Below are positions 1 to 8,825 of a stretch of DNA of 64,000 bases, in pieces. Both the position numbers and the translations under genes were made by a program. The first letter of the stretch is position 1. Each line of letters begins with the position of its first letter. This DNA is from Solirubrum koreensis (lineage in GTDB: Bacteria; Bacteroidota; Bacteroidia; Cytophagales; Hymenobacteraceae). Where the stretch lies: assembly GCF_039541855.1 (NCBI RefSeq), contig NZ_BAABHA010000002.1, forward strand, positions 1,178,001 through 1,242,000, written 5' to 3'. The notes below the pieces were generated by a model. The model did no database searches, was not told the origin of the DNA, and was given only the letters and a program-made list of their open reading frames with translations.

Positions 1-1
1 G

Positions 2-484
2 CTGCTGGAACCCGACAAGCGTGGTCCCCGGCACGCCGTGCGCCTGCCCTACTCGCCCGCCGACGCGCCTCGCTTCTTCGTGCCCGATAACCTATACCTG
101 ATCGGCACCATGAACACCGCCGACCGCTCTCTGGCGCCGCTTGACTACGCGCTGCGCCGTCGCTTCGCTTTTGTAGGCATGGAGCCGGCTTTCGGCGAGC
201 CGCTGCGGCAGCTACTCGTGCGGCAAGGTGTTACAGCGGCTGTGGTGGAGAAGTTGCTGAGTCGGATGACCGAACTAAATCAAGCCATTACTGCCGACCC
301 TGAGCTCGGAGCTGATTTTCAATTGGGGCACAGCTACTTCTGCCAACCGCCGGCCCGGCCCGCAGATGCTCCGGCGTGGCTGCACCTCATTCTCGAACAG
401 GAAATAGCGCCGCTGCTCGATGAATACTGGTTCGATCAACCAGCCCAAGCGGCCGCGCACAAGCAGCGGCTGCTTGCACCTTGA
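2..484 (+). CDS. mcrB: McrB-type AAA+ GTPase, C-terminal part (5' end outside window)
   Basis: This is the C-terminal end of the motor subunit of a McrBC restriction system, which uses GTP to translocate along DNA and directs McrC to cut DNA carrying modified cytosine. The frame is open from base 2 with no start, so the gene begins upstream of the window. The visible part contains the McrB hallmark GTMNTADRS (sensor-1 region) followed by LDYALRRRF with the arginine-finger cluster, then a helical tail. The mcrC gene follows 110 bp downstream on the same strand, which supports the call. A different AAA+ subfamily is unlikely given the neighbour. The DNA-recognition N-terminus, and so the modification specificity, cannot be seen. 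Confidence 0.88.
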   Translation: MLEPDKRGPRHAVRLPYSPADAPRFFVPDNLYLIGTMNTADRSLAPLDYALRRRFAFVGMEPAFGEPLRQLLVRQGVTAAVVEKLLSRMTELNQAITADPELGADFQLGHSYFCQPPARPADAPAWLHLILEQEIAPLLDEYWFDQPAQAAAHKQRLLAP

Positions 485-556
485 TACTCATACTGACACG
501 CCCTGACAAACTAGCAAAGCAAATGCGCAGGTAACACTTCGCAATGCCCAGGCGTC

Positions 557-600
557 CACAAAATCCGTGAAATCCGACCAATCTGCTTGAATCCGTGGTC
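557..600. repeat. Short periodic AATCCGTG-like repeat block upstream of mcrC
   Basis: Four degenerate copies of a 9-10 base unit of the type AATCCGTGA run head to tail at 562-570, 571-579, 580-589 and 590-598. The last copy supplies the GTG start of mcrC. From memory, similar short phrases are scattered in intergenic DNA of many Bacteroidota. Whether this genome carries further copies cannot be tested here. Confidence 0.45.
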
Positions 601-1626
601 CCGATCCAGAACCTGTATTACTTGCTTTGTTACGCATGGAACCGCCTGCCCGCGCACGGCGAGTGGCAGCGCGTAGACACGAGCACGTTTCATCGGCCGC
701 TGGAATTGCTCACGCACATGCTGCTGATTGGTACGCGGCGTTTGTTGCAACAGGGTCTGCCGCTGGGCTATGCCGAGCGCGAAGACGAACTATCGGAGCT
801 GCGCGGCCGGGTGCTGCTTACGCCTACCATTGCCCGCGACCTGCTGCGCCAGGGCCGCGCCGTATGCGCCTACGATGAGTTAGGCCCGAATACACCCTTT
901 AATACTTTACTGGCCGGCACGCTCGAAGTCCTGGCCCGCACGCGCCACCTACCCACCAGCCTGCGCCAGGAAGTGCGCCGGGTACGCGCCCGTTTCCCGG
1001 AGGAGATAGAGCCGGCGCCTTTCACCCGCCACCAGCTGCGCACCGTGCGCCGCCTGCGTCTGCCCGGCCCCGAAGGCTTCCTGCTTAACCTCTGCGACCT
1101 GATTTACCGCACAGCCCTGCCCGAACCCGATACCGAAGGCCGCACGCGCTTCTACGATTTTCGCCGCGACGAAGTGCTAATGGCGCAGATTTTCGAGCGG
1201 TTCGTGCGCAACTTCTTCCGGCTGGAGCAGCGCCGCTACCGGGTACTGAGCGAAACCATCAGCTGGCAAGCCCAAGCCGACGATGCAGCCGATCTGGACT
1301 TGCTGCCCAGCATGATTACCGACACCACGCTGGAAACGCCGGAGCGCAAAATTATCCTCGATACCAAGTATTACACGGCCGCGTTCAAGCCCCACTACGA
1401 CCGGCAGCGGCTGATTTCACCTCACTTATACCAGTTGTACGCCTACCTGCAAAACCAGCCTGCACCGGCCAATCAGCAGCTGGAAGGCGTGTTGCTTTAC
1501 CCCGCCGCCACCCACACCGCCGACCTGCGCTACACCCTAGGCGGCTTTCCGGTGCGCGTGGTAACCATCGATTTAAACCAGCCCTGGTCCGGCATAGCCG
1601 CCGATTTGCTCGCGCTAGTTGCTTGA
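595..1626 (+). CDS. mcrC: McrC-type nuclease subunit of McrBC restriction system
   Basis: The 343-residue product is the endonuclease partner of the McrB GTPase. It opens with PIQNLYYLLCYAWNRL, the typical McrC N-terminus that contacts the McrB ring. The C-terminal third carries a PD-(D/E)xK-like core around residues 235-260, ending in IILDTKYY (the D-x-K half of the active site). The GTG at 595 is chosen because an in-frame stop lies at 568 and the family N-terminus begins right after it. No Shine-Dalgarno is visible, as is usual in Bacteroidota. The start codon sits inside a repeat-like block (557-600), which is unusual. Length is near the family norm. Confidence 0.9.
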   Translation: MVPIQNLYYLLCYAWNRLPAHGEWQRVDTSTFHRPLELLTHMLLIGTRRLLQQGLPLGYAEREDELSELRGRVLLTPTIARDLLRQGRAVCAYDELGPNTPFNTLLAGTLEVLARTRHLPTSLRQEVRRVRARFPEEIEPAPFTRHQLRTVRRLRLPGPEGFLLNLCDLIYRTALPEPDTEGRTRFYDFRRDEVLMAQIFERFVRNFFRLEQRRYRVLSETISWQAQADDAADLDLLPSMITDTTLETPERKIILDTKYYTAAFKPHYDRQRLISPHLYQLYAYLQNQPAPANQQLEGVLLYPAATHTADLRYTLGGFPVRVVTIDLNQPWSGIAADLLALVA

Positions 1627-1811
1627 TCAACTGCAGCATTGCGTCGCAGACCCGCCCGGATCTTCCGCTGTTTTTGCTTTTCTGCTAATGTTAACGGTTC
1701 TTTTCTGAGCTTTTAGCGTCGAAAGCGTGCATCCACTGCCAAACGGCTTTGTCATTGAGCTCGAAACGAGCTTTCGACTTTTCCCCTTTCTGTTACCAAA
1801 CCACTACGCTT

Positions 1812-3464
1812 TTGAAACGACGTGATTTTGTAGGGCTGACCAGCCTCGCGGCCGGCGCCCTTTTCCTGCCGAGCTTCCCCGGCTTCGGCGGCACGCTGGT
1901 AGATCCTTCGCGGCTGCTGGAGCCGGTGATGGACGCCGCCGTGAACAAGCGCCTGGCCGATGCGGCCATGAACGCGGCCAAGTCGGCCGGCGCCAGCTAC
2001 GCCGACGTACGCATTGGCCGCTACCTGAACCAGAGCATTTTCACCCGCGAAAAGCAGGTGCAGAACATTGCCAGTGGTGAGAGCTACGGCGCCGGCGTGC
2101 GGGTGCTGGCCAACGGCACCTGGGGCTTTGCGGCTACCAACACCGTGACCGAGGCCGGCTTGGCGAAAGCCGCGCAGTTGGCCGTGCAAATTGCCAAGGC
2201 TAATTCCAAGGTGCAGAAAGACCCGGTGAAGCTGGCCCCGCAGAAAGGCTACGGCGAGGTTACCTGGAAAACGCCCATTCAGCAGAATTCCTTTGAGGTA
2301 CCCGTTGCCCAGAAGGTGGACTTGCTGCTGGCCGCCAACGCCAAGGCCTTGGACAACGGCGCCAACTTCGTCAACTCAGCCCTGTTTCAGGTGAACGAGC
2401 AGAAGTACTTCGCCTCCACCGACGGGTCGTACATCGACCAGGACGTACATCGCATTTGGCCGACTTTTTCGGTAACGGCCATTGACCGCGCCTCGGGCAA
2501 GTTCCGGACCCGCGAAGCCCTTAGCGCCCCTATGGGCCTCGGCTACGAGTACCTGGTGCCGAAAGCCGCCGATAAAATTGCCGGTCCGGCCGGCACAGGC
2601 CTCATCGGCTACAAAAACAGCTACGACATCATCGAAGACGCCACACTGGCGGCCAAGCAGGCCAAAGAGAAAATAACCGCGAAATCGGTGACGCCGGGCA
2701 AATACGACCTCGTGCTCGACCCCAACCACCTGGGCCTCACCATCCACGAGTCGGTGGGGCACCCCACGGAGCTGGACCGCGTGCTGGGCTACGAAGCCAA
2801 CTATGCCGGCACTTCCTTCGCCACCCTCGACTGGAGGAAGCAGGGCAAGCCCTACGGCTCAAAGTTGGTCAACATTTTCGCCGATAAAACGCAGCTTGGC
2901 TCCCTAGGCGCCGTGGGCTACGACGACGAGGGCGTGAAAACCAAGCAGTGGGACATCATCAAGGACGGCAAGCTGGTGGACTACCAGAAAACCCGCGACC
3001 AGGCCCACATCGTGGGCCAGAACGAGTCGGACGGGTGCAGCTACTCGCAGTCGTGGCAAGATGTGCAGTTCCAGCGGATGGCCAACATCAGCCTGAAGCC
3101 AGGTACGCAGAAATTGAGCGTGGACGACATGATTAAGGGCGTGGACAAGGGCATTTACATTGCCGGCCGCGGCTCGTTCTCCATCGACCAGCAGCGCTAC
3201 AACTCCCAGTTCGGCGGCACGGTGTTTTACGCCATCGAGAAGGGCAAGATTGCCGGCATGATTGAGGATGTGGCCTACCAGACCAACACCATTGAGTTCT
3301 GGAACTCCTGCGCCGCCATCTGCGACGAATCGGACTACCGCCTGTTCGGCTCTTTCTTCGACGGCAAGGGCCAGCCCAGCCAGGTTTCGGCCGTGAGCCA
3401 CGGCTCGGCCCACACGCGCTTTAACGGCGTGAACGTTATCAACACCGCCCGCAAAGTCGGCTAA
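1812..3464 (+). CDS. tldD: TldD-family metalloprotease with Tat signal, copy 1
   Basis: The 550-residue protein is a TldD-type zinc peptidase, which forms a heterocomplex with TldE/PmbA and degrades or matures short peptides. The zinc motif HESVGH is at residues 312-317 (HExxxH type). The N-terminus MKRRDFVGLTS plus a hydrophobic stretch is a twin-arginine (Tat) signal, so the protein is probably exported. The start is the TTG at 1812 rather than the upstream in-frame codon at 1749: the second copy starts at the equivalent TTG, and a 27-base block around the start is identical in both copies. The partner tldE starts 15 bp after the stop. The product is close to the second copy (4954) over its whole length. 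Confidence 0.88.
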   Translation: MKRRDFVGLTSLAAGALFLPSFPGFGGTLVDPSRLLEPVMDAAVNKRLADAAMNAAKSAGASYADVRIGRYLNQSIFTREKQVQNIASGESYGAGVRVLANGTWGFAATNTVTEAGLAKAAQLAVQIAKANSKVQKDPVKLAPQKGYGEVTWKTPIQQNSFEVPVAQKVDLLLAANAKALDNGANFVNSALFQVNEQKYFASTDGSYIDQDVHRIWPTFSVTAIDRASGKFRTREALSAPMGLGYEYLVPKAADKIAGPAGTGLIGYKNSYDIIEDATLAAKQAKEKITAKSVTPGKYDLVLDPNHLGLTIHESVGHPTELDRVLGYEANYAGTSFATLDWRKQGKPYGSKLVNIFADKTQLGSLGAVGYDDEGVKTKQWDIIKDGKLVDYQKTRDQAHIVGQNESDGCSYSQSWQDVQFQRMANISLKPGTQKLSVDDMIKGVDKGIYIAGRGSFSIDQQRYNSQFGGTVFYAIEKGKIAGMIEDVAYQTNTIEFWNSCAAICDESDYRLFGSFFDGKGQPSQVSAVSHGSAHTRFNGVNVINTARKVG

Positions 3465-3479
3465 TTGCACACCCCACCA

Positions 3480-4796
3480 ATGGCAATCCTTTCCAAAGAC
3501 GACGCGAATACCATACTCAAGAAGGTATTGAGCTTCAGCAAAGCCGACGAGTGCGAAGTAACGCTCAACGGCCAGAACGGCGGCAACATCCGCACGGCCC
3601 GCAACATGGTTAGCACCAGCGGCGCCGTGGATAACGTGGCCCTGACCGTAGAGTCGCGCTTCGGCAAACGCTCGGGCATAGCTACCTGCAACGAATTCGA
3701 CGACAACACCTTACGCCGCACGGTGCAGCGGGCCGAGGAAATTGCGCGCCTCGCGCCCGAAAGCCCCGAGTACATGCCCCTGCTCGGTGCGCAGCAGTAC
3801 CTGGCGCCCAACGCGTTTGCCCAGAACACGGCCAACATCACCCCCGACTTCCGCGCCAAGCAGGCCGGCGCCAGCATCAGCCTCTGCGACCAGAAGAAAC
3901 TCTCGTCGGCGGCTTTTCTGGAAGACACCACGGGCTTCGTGGCCAAGCGCAACAGCAAGGGCCTGGAAGCTTACCAGCAGTTCACCAACCTCGACTTCTC
4001 GGTAACGGTGCGCACGCCCGACGGCACCGGCTCGGGTTACGCCATTGCCGACTTCACCGACATCGGCAAGTTCGATGCGGCCAAAATGACCCAGATTGCG
4101 GCCGAGAAGGCTGCCGGCTCGGTGGGCGCTAAGGCCATTGAGCCCGGCAAATACACCGTGATTTTGGAGCCCGCCGCTTCCGTGGAGCTGCTCGGCAACA
4201 TGATGCAGTCGTTTGATGCGCGCAACGCCGACGAAGGCCGGTCGTTCCTGAGCAAGAAAGGCGGCGGCAACCGCAAGGGCGAGAAGCTCTTCGACCCGCG
4301 CGTGACCATTTACTCGGACCCCACGCACCCGGAAGTGCCCGACCTCGCCTTTGCCGGCGACGGCCGCCCCCGCCAGAAAGTAACCTGGATTGAGAAGGGC
4401 GTGGTGAAAAACATGTACAGCTCGCGTTTCTGGGCCCAGAAATCGGGCATTACCGACATTCCTTTCCCCGGCGCGTTTATCATGGAGGGCGGCACGCAAA
4501 GCACGCAGGACATGATCAAGAGCACCCAAAAAGGCATCCTGGTCACGCGCCTGTGGTACATCCGCTCCGTAGATCCGCAAACGCTGCTCTATACCGGCCT
4601 AACGCGCGACGGCACGTTTTACATCGAGAACGGCAAGATCAAGCACCCCATTAAGAACTTCCGTTTCAACGAGTCGCCCATCATCATGCTCAACAACATT
4701 GAAGCATTGGGCCGGCCCCAGCGCCTGAACGGCAGCTTGGTGCCGCCGATGAAAATCCGCGACTTCACCTTCACCAGCCTTTCCGACGCGGTTTAA
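3480..4796 (+). CDS. pmbA: TldE/PmbA-family protein, copy 1
   Basis: The 438-residue partner of TldD has the same fold but no HExxxH zinc site, as expected for the TldE/PmbA half of the complex. It contains the conserved stretch VTVRTPDGTGSGYA near residue 177 and the C-terminal GRPQRLNGSLVPPMKIRDFTF typical of this family in Bacteroidota. The ATG at 3480 matches the start of the second copy; the TTG at 3465 directly after the tldD stop is less likely. No signal peptide is visible, unlike tldD, which raises the question of where the complex assembles. A hairpin terminator follows at 4807. The product is a close paralogue of the gene at 6643. Confidence 0.87.
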   Translation: MAILSKDDANTILKKVLSFSKADECEVTLNGQNGGNIRTARNMVSTSGAVDNVALTVESRFGKRSGIATCNEFDDNTLRRTVQRAEEIARLAPESPEYMPLLGAQQYLAPNAFAQNTANITPDFRAKQAGASISLCDQKKLSSAAFLEDTTGFVAKRNSKGLEAYQQFTNLDFSVTVRTPDGTGSGYAIADFTDIGKFDAAKMTQIAAEKAAGSVGAKAIEPGKYTVILEPAASVELLGNMMQSFDARNADEGRSFLSKKGGGNRKGEKLFDPRVTIYSDPTHPEVPDLAFAGDGRPRQKVTWIEKGVVKNMYSSRFWAQKSGITDIPFPGAFIMEGGTQSTQDMIKSTQKGILVTRLWYIRSVDPQTLLYTGLTRDGTFYIENGKIKHPIKNFRFNESPIIMLNNIEALGRPQRLNGSLVPPMKIRDFTFTSLSDAV

Positions 4797-4806
4797 AACC
4801 TCCTTT

Positions 4807-4847
4807 AGAAAGCCCGTTCGGCAACCTGAGCGGGCTTTCTAATTAAA
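4807..4847 (+). terminator. Intrinsic terminator after first tldD/tldE pair
   Basis: A 10-bp perfect stem AGAAAGCCCG / CGGGCTTTCT (4807-4816 and 4831-4840) with a 14-base loop lies 10 bases after the pmbA copy 1 stop. It separates the two duplicated pairs, so each is probably its own transcription unit. Confidence 0.75.
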
Positions 4848-4953
4848 AAATCCGACACGTAAGGGCGTCGGGCATTGGCCGCAGTTGGATTTCTTTCCCG
4901 CTCGGACCGCCTCATGCTTTAGTACCCTCTCTTAACGCCAAACCACTACGCTT

Positions 4954-6606
4954 TTGAAACGACGCGACTTTGTCGGGTTAACCAGCCTTGCCGCTGGGGC
5001 CCTGTTCCTGCCCTCTTTCCCCAGCATGGCTGGCAACGCGGTCGACCCCTCGCGGCTGCTTGAGCCGGTAATGGACGCCACCGTGAACAAACGCCTGGCC
5101 GATGCGGCGCTGAACGCGGCCAAATCGGCCGGCGCATCTTATGCCGATGTGCGCATTGGGCGCTACCTCAACCAAGGCATTTTCACCCGCGAAAAGCAGG
5201 TGCAGAACATTGCCAGCACCGAAAGCTTTGGGGCCGGGGTGCGCGTTATTGCCAACGGCACCTGGGGTTTTGCCGCCACGAACACGGTAACGGAAGCTGG
5301 TATTGCCAAGGCGGCCCAACAGGCCGTGCAAATTGCCAAGGCCAACTCCAAGGTGCAAAAGGAGCCGGTGAAGCTGGCTCCGCAAAAAGGCTACGGCGAA
5401 GTGGCCTGGAAAGCGCCGATTCAGCAAAACGCCTTCGAGGTGCCCATTGCGCAAAAGGTCGATTTGCTGCTGGCGGCCAACGCCAAAGCCTTGGAAAACG
5501 GCGCCAACTTCGTCAACTCGGCGCTGTTTCAAATCAACGAACAGAAGTACTTTGCCTCCACCGACGGGTCGTACATCGACCAGGACATTCACCGCATCTG
5601 GCCCACGTTCTCGGTAACCGCCATCGACCGCGCCTCGGGCAAGTTCCGAACCCGGCAGGCCCTGAGCGCCCCCATGGGCCTCGGCTACGAGTACATGGTA
5701 CCGAAAGCCGCCGATAAAGTGGCCGGCCCGGCCGGTTCAGATGTGATTGGCTACAAAAATAGCTACGACATACTGGAAGACGCTGCCCGCGCTGCCAAGC
5801 AGACCAAGGAGAAGCTAACGGCCAAGAGCGTGACGCCGGGCAAGTACGACCTCGTGCTCGACCCGCATCACTTGGGCCTCACCATCCACGAGTCGGTGGG
5901 TCACCCGCTGGAACTCGACCGCGTGCTGGGTTACGAAGCCAACTTTGCGGGCACCTCGTTCGCCACGCTGGAATGGAGGAAGCAGGGCAAGCCCTACGGC
6001 TCGAAAGTGGTCAACATCGTGGCCGACAAGCGGCAGCCCGGCTCCCTCGGCGCCGTAGGCTACGACGACGAGGGCGTGAAGACCAAGGAGTGGATGCTGA
6101 TTAAGGAGGGCACCCTCGTTGACTACCAGAAGATTCGCGACCAAGCCCATATCGTGGGCCAAAATGAGTCCGACGGCTGCTGCTACTCGCAGTCGTGGCA
6201 GGACGTGCAGTTCCAGCGCATGCCTAACGTGAGCTTGCAACCTAACAAGAGCAAGCTGAGCGTAGACGAGCTGGTGAAGGGCGTGGACAAAGGCATTTAC
6301 ATTGCCGGCCATGGCTCGTTCTCCATCGACCAGCAGCGCTACAACTCCCAGTTCGGCGGGCAGGTATTCTACGCCATTGAGAAAGGCAAAATCACGGGGA
6401 TGCTGGAAGACGTGGCCTACCAAACCAACACCATTGAGTTCTGGAACTCCTGCGCCGCAACCTGCGACGAGTCGGACTACCGGTTCTCGGGCTTCTTTAA
6501 CGACGGCAAAGGCCAACCCTCGCAAAGCTCGGCCGTGAGCCACGGCTCGGCCACCACGCGCTTTAACGGCGTGAACGTGATTAACACCGCCCGCAAAGTC
6601 GGTTAG
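4954..6606 (+). CDS. tldD: TldD-family metalloprotease with Tat signal, copy 2
   Basis: The 550-residue paralogue of the gene at 1812 has the same length and the same zinc motif HESVGH at residues 312-317. It has the same Tat signal MKRRDFVGLTS with a hydrophobic run and cleavage region near residue 25. It starts at TTG 4954 within a 27-base block identical to that at copy 1. Differences between copies are scattered substitutions without indels. They cluster in the region from about residue 455 to 475 before the IDQQRYNSQFGG segment and near residue 520. The partner tldE starts 37 bp downstream. As in copy 1, export is inferred from the Tat motif. Confidence 0.88.
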   Translation: MKRRDFVGLTSLAAGALFLPSFPSMAGNAVDPSRLLEPVMDATVNKRLADAALNAAKSAGASYADVRIGRYLNQGIFTREKQVQNIASTESFGAGVRVIANGTWGFAATNTVTEAGIAKAAQQAVQIAKANSKVQKEPVKLAPQKGYGEVAWKAPIQQNAFEVPIAQKVDLLLAANAKALENGANFVNSALFQINEQKYFASTDGSYIDQDIHRIWPTFSVTAIDRASGKFRTRQALSAPMGLGYEYMVPKAADKVAGPAGSDVIGYKNSYDILEDAARAAKQTKEKLTAKSVTPGKYDLVLDPHHLGLTIHESVGHPLELDRVLGYEANFAGTSFATLEWRKQGKPYGSKVVNIVADKRQPGSLGAVGYDDEGVKTKEWMLIKEGTLVDYQKIRDQAHIVGQNESDGCCYSQSWQDVQFQRMPNVSLQPNKSKLSVDELVKGVDKGIYIAGHGSFSIDQQRYNSQFGGQVFYAIEKGKITGMLEDVAYQTNTIEFWNSCAATCDESDYRFSGFFNDGKGQPSQSSAVSHGSATTRFNGVNVINTARKVG

Positions 6607-6642
6607 CCGCACGTCTTCCCTTCCCTCCCGACTACTTTTTAT

Positions 6643-7968
6643 ATGGCACTTCTATCCCGCGACGAAGCCCAGACGATTCTCAAGAAGGTCATCAGCTTCA
6701 GCAAAGCCGACGAGTGCGAGGCCGCGTTAAACGGCCGTACCCGTGGCAACATTCGCTACGCCCGTAACGCCGTGAGCACCGCCGGCGGCGCCGACAACAT
6801 AGCCCTGGTGGTGCAGTCGCGTTTTGGTCGCCGTTCCGGTGTGGCAACCTGCAACCAGTTCGACGACGAAACGCTGCGCCGCACCGTGCTGCGCGCCGAG
6901 GAAATTGCGCGCCTAGCGCCCGAAGACCCAGAATATATGCCGCTGCTGGGTCCGCAGCAGTACCTCTCGCCGGCCACGTTCGCGCCCGCCACGGCCGCCA
7001 TTACGCCCGATTTGCGTGCCCGCGTGGCCGCCGACAGCATTGGCTTATGTGAAAGCCGCAAGCTGAACGGTGCCGGCTACCTCGAAGACGAAATCCGTTT
7101 CGTGGCCATGCGCAACAGCAAGGGCTTGGAGGCGTTTCAGCAGTCCACGAACGTGGATTTCTCGGTAACCGTGCGCACGCCCGACGGCACCGGCTCGGGC
7201 TACGCCGTGGCCGATTTCACCGACGTGGGCCAGTTCGATGCCAAAGCCCTAACCAAAATTGCGGCCGACAAAGCCTCCGGCTCGGTAGGCGCCAAGGCCA
7301 TTGAACCCGGCAAGTACACCGTAATTCTGGAGCCCGCTGCCTTGGTTTCCGACGAGGGCCTGCTCAACCGCCTGATGTACTCCATGGACGCCCGCGAAGC
7401 CGACGAAGGCCGCTCGTTCCTGAGCAAGAAAGGCGGCGGCAACCGCATGGGCGAGAAGCTCTTCGACCCGCGCGTGACCATTTACTCCGATCCGCTCAAC
7501 ACCCAAGCTCCCGGCGACGTGTTCGACGGCGACGGACTGCCGGTGAAGAAGATGACCTGGATTGAGAAAGGCGTAGTGAAAAACCTCTACTACTCGCGCT
7601 ACTGGGCCGAAAAGAACAAGAAAGCCGCCACGGCTTTCCCCAGCGGCTTCATCATGGAAGGTGGCACGCAAAGCCTGCAAGACATGATCAAGAGCACCCA
7701 GAAAGGCATTTTGGTGACGCGCCTGTGGTACATTCGCGACGTGGACCCGCAAAGCCTGCTGCTCACCGGCCTAACGCGCGACGGAACGTTCTACATCGAG
7801 AACGGCAAGATCAAGCACCCGATTAAGAACATGCGCTTTAACGAGTCGCCCATCATCATGCTCAACAACATCGAAGCATTGGGCCGGCCACAGCGTTTGG
7901 GCCGCAACCTGGTGCCGCCGATGAAAATTCGCGACTTCACCTTCACCAGTTTGTCAGACGCGGTGTAA
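6643..7968 (+). CDS. pmbA: TldE/PmbA-family protein, copy 2
   Basis: The 441-residue TldE/PmbA paralogue of the gene at 3480 lacks a zinc motif, as expected for this subunit. It differs from copy 1 by small indels around residues 230-240, where copy 2 has a longer ALVSDEG segment, and around residue 325, where charged and aromatic residues replace the copy 1 sequence. If the two pairs handle different peptides, these loops are the place to look. The start is the ATG at 6643; the upstream space shows no Shine-Dalgarno. A very strong hairpin follows the gene. Confidence 0.87.
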   Translation: MALLSRDEAQTILKKVISFSKADECEAALNGRTRGNIRYARNAVSTAGGADNIALVVQSRFGRRSGVATCNQFDDETLRRTVLRAEEIARLAPEDPEYMPLLGPQQYLSPATFAPATAAITPDLRARVAADSIGLCESRKLNGAGYLEDEIRFVAMRNSKGLEAFQQSTNVDFSVTVRTPDGTGSGYAVADFTDVGQFDAKALTKIAADKASGSVGAKAIEPGKYTVILEPAALVSDEGLLNRLMYSMDAREADEGRSFLSKKGGGNRMGEKLFDPRVTIYSDPLNTQAPGDVFDGDGLPVKKMTWIEKGVVKNLYYSRYWAEKNKKAATAFPSGFIMEGGTQSLQDMIKSTQKGILVTRLWYIRDVDPQSLLLTGLTRDGTFYIENGKIKHPIKNMRFNESPIIMLNNIEALGRPQRLGRNLVPPMKIRDFTFTSLSDAV

Positions 7969-7985
7969 GCCCAAGGCGGCATCGT

Positions 7986-8051
7986 ACCGGCATCAGCATA
8001 AAACGGCCCCTAAACACTGCTGTTCAGGGGCCGTTTTATGCTGATGCCGGT
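7986..8051. terminator. Bidirectional terminator with 26-bp perfect stem
   Basis: The arms 7986-8011 and 8026-8051 are perfectly complementary (26 bp) with a 14-base loop. The hairpin lies between the convergent genes pmbA copy 2 (+) and the barrel protein at 8105 (-), so it can terminate both. The stem is much longer than needed for termination. Confidence 0.8.
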
Positions 8052-8104
8052 GTTTGTGTTTTAAAGCACCCAGGGCCTTGAAAGCGCAGTAACTTCCTGT
8101 TGAG

Positions 8105-8740
8105 CTACCTACTGCCGAACTTGAACGCCACGTAGCCCTGAACCACCCGGTTTTTTAATTGCGGATCGTTAGGGCTGCGCACTTGGCCGAAGTCGCTAAT
8201 CTCGTTAAGGCCAGCATTAAAGCGGCCGCCCACGGTTAAGGTTCGGCCAAGGTCCAGTTCTAGGCCGGCGCAGAGGCTGAAATCTTGCTTCTTGTATTGC
8301 CCGGTTACTTGGCGGCTTACGTTGGCGTACTGGGCTTGGCCGCTCATAGGGTTGTAGCCGGTTAGCAAAGTGCCGGTTTCCTTGGCCGTGAGCAGCACCC
8401 CAAACTGCGGCCCCGCCTGCACGTGCACCGGGCCCAGCTTCAGGTCGAGCAGTACCGGCAGGTTCAGGTACTGCAGCTTGGTGGCATAATCCTCCTGCAC
8501 CGATTTGAACTCGCCACCTTGTAAGGAGTACTGCAACTCGGGCCGCACAGACAGCGGCCCCACTATGTTGTAGTTATAAAAGGCGCCTACGTGGTACTGG
8601 AAGCGGTAATCGGTACTGGTGGAAAGCTTTTCGCCGTCAAGCACAGAGGCATTGGCACCCGCCTTCAAGCCGAAATCTTGGGCGTGAACGGCCGGGGTAG
8701 CGAGGGCGGCACCGAGCAGGAGGAGGAACAGGCGTTTCAT
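8105..8740 (-). CDS. Porin-family outer-membrane beta-barrel protein, paralogue A
   Basis: The 211-residue protein has a signal peptide (MKRLFLLLLGAALATPAVHA, cleavage before QDFGLKAG) and alternating hydrophobic strands of the PF13568-type eight-stranded barrel. Family landmarks are the N-terminal GLKAGANASVLDG, the central PELQYSLQGGEFKS, the LPVLLDLKLGPVHVQAGPQFG strand pair, and a C-terminal strand ending in F. The ATG at 8740 is chosen because the signal peptide begins there. The next gene upstream (8826-9446) is a clear paralogue in the same orientation, 85 bp away, so they may form one unit. Function beyond a small outer-membrane barrel is unknown. Confidence 0.82.
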   Translation of the reverse strand: MKRLFLLLLGAALATPAVHAQDFGLKAGANASVLDGEKLSTSTDYRFQYHVGAFYNYNIVGPLSVRPELQYSLQGGEFKSVQEDYATKLQYLNLPVLLDLKLGPVHVQAGPQFGVLLTAKETGTLLTGYNPMSGQAQYANVSRQVTGQYKKQDFSLCAGLELDLGRTLTVGGRFNAGLNEISDFGQVRSPNDPQLKNRVVQGYVAFKFGSR

Positions 8741-8825
8741 AGGGACGAGGCGTGAGCGTGGATGCTCCGCAAAGGTCCGCCGCCCGGGCACTCCGCACAA
8801 TCACATCAATAAGTGACGCGCCGGG

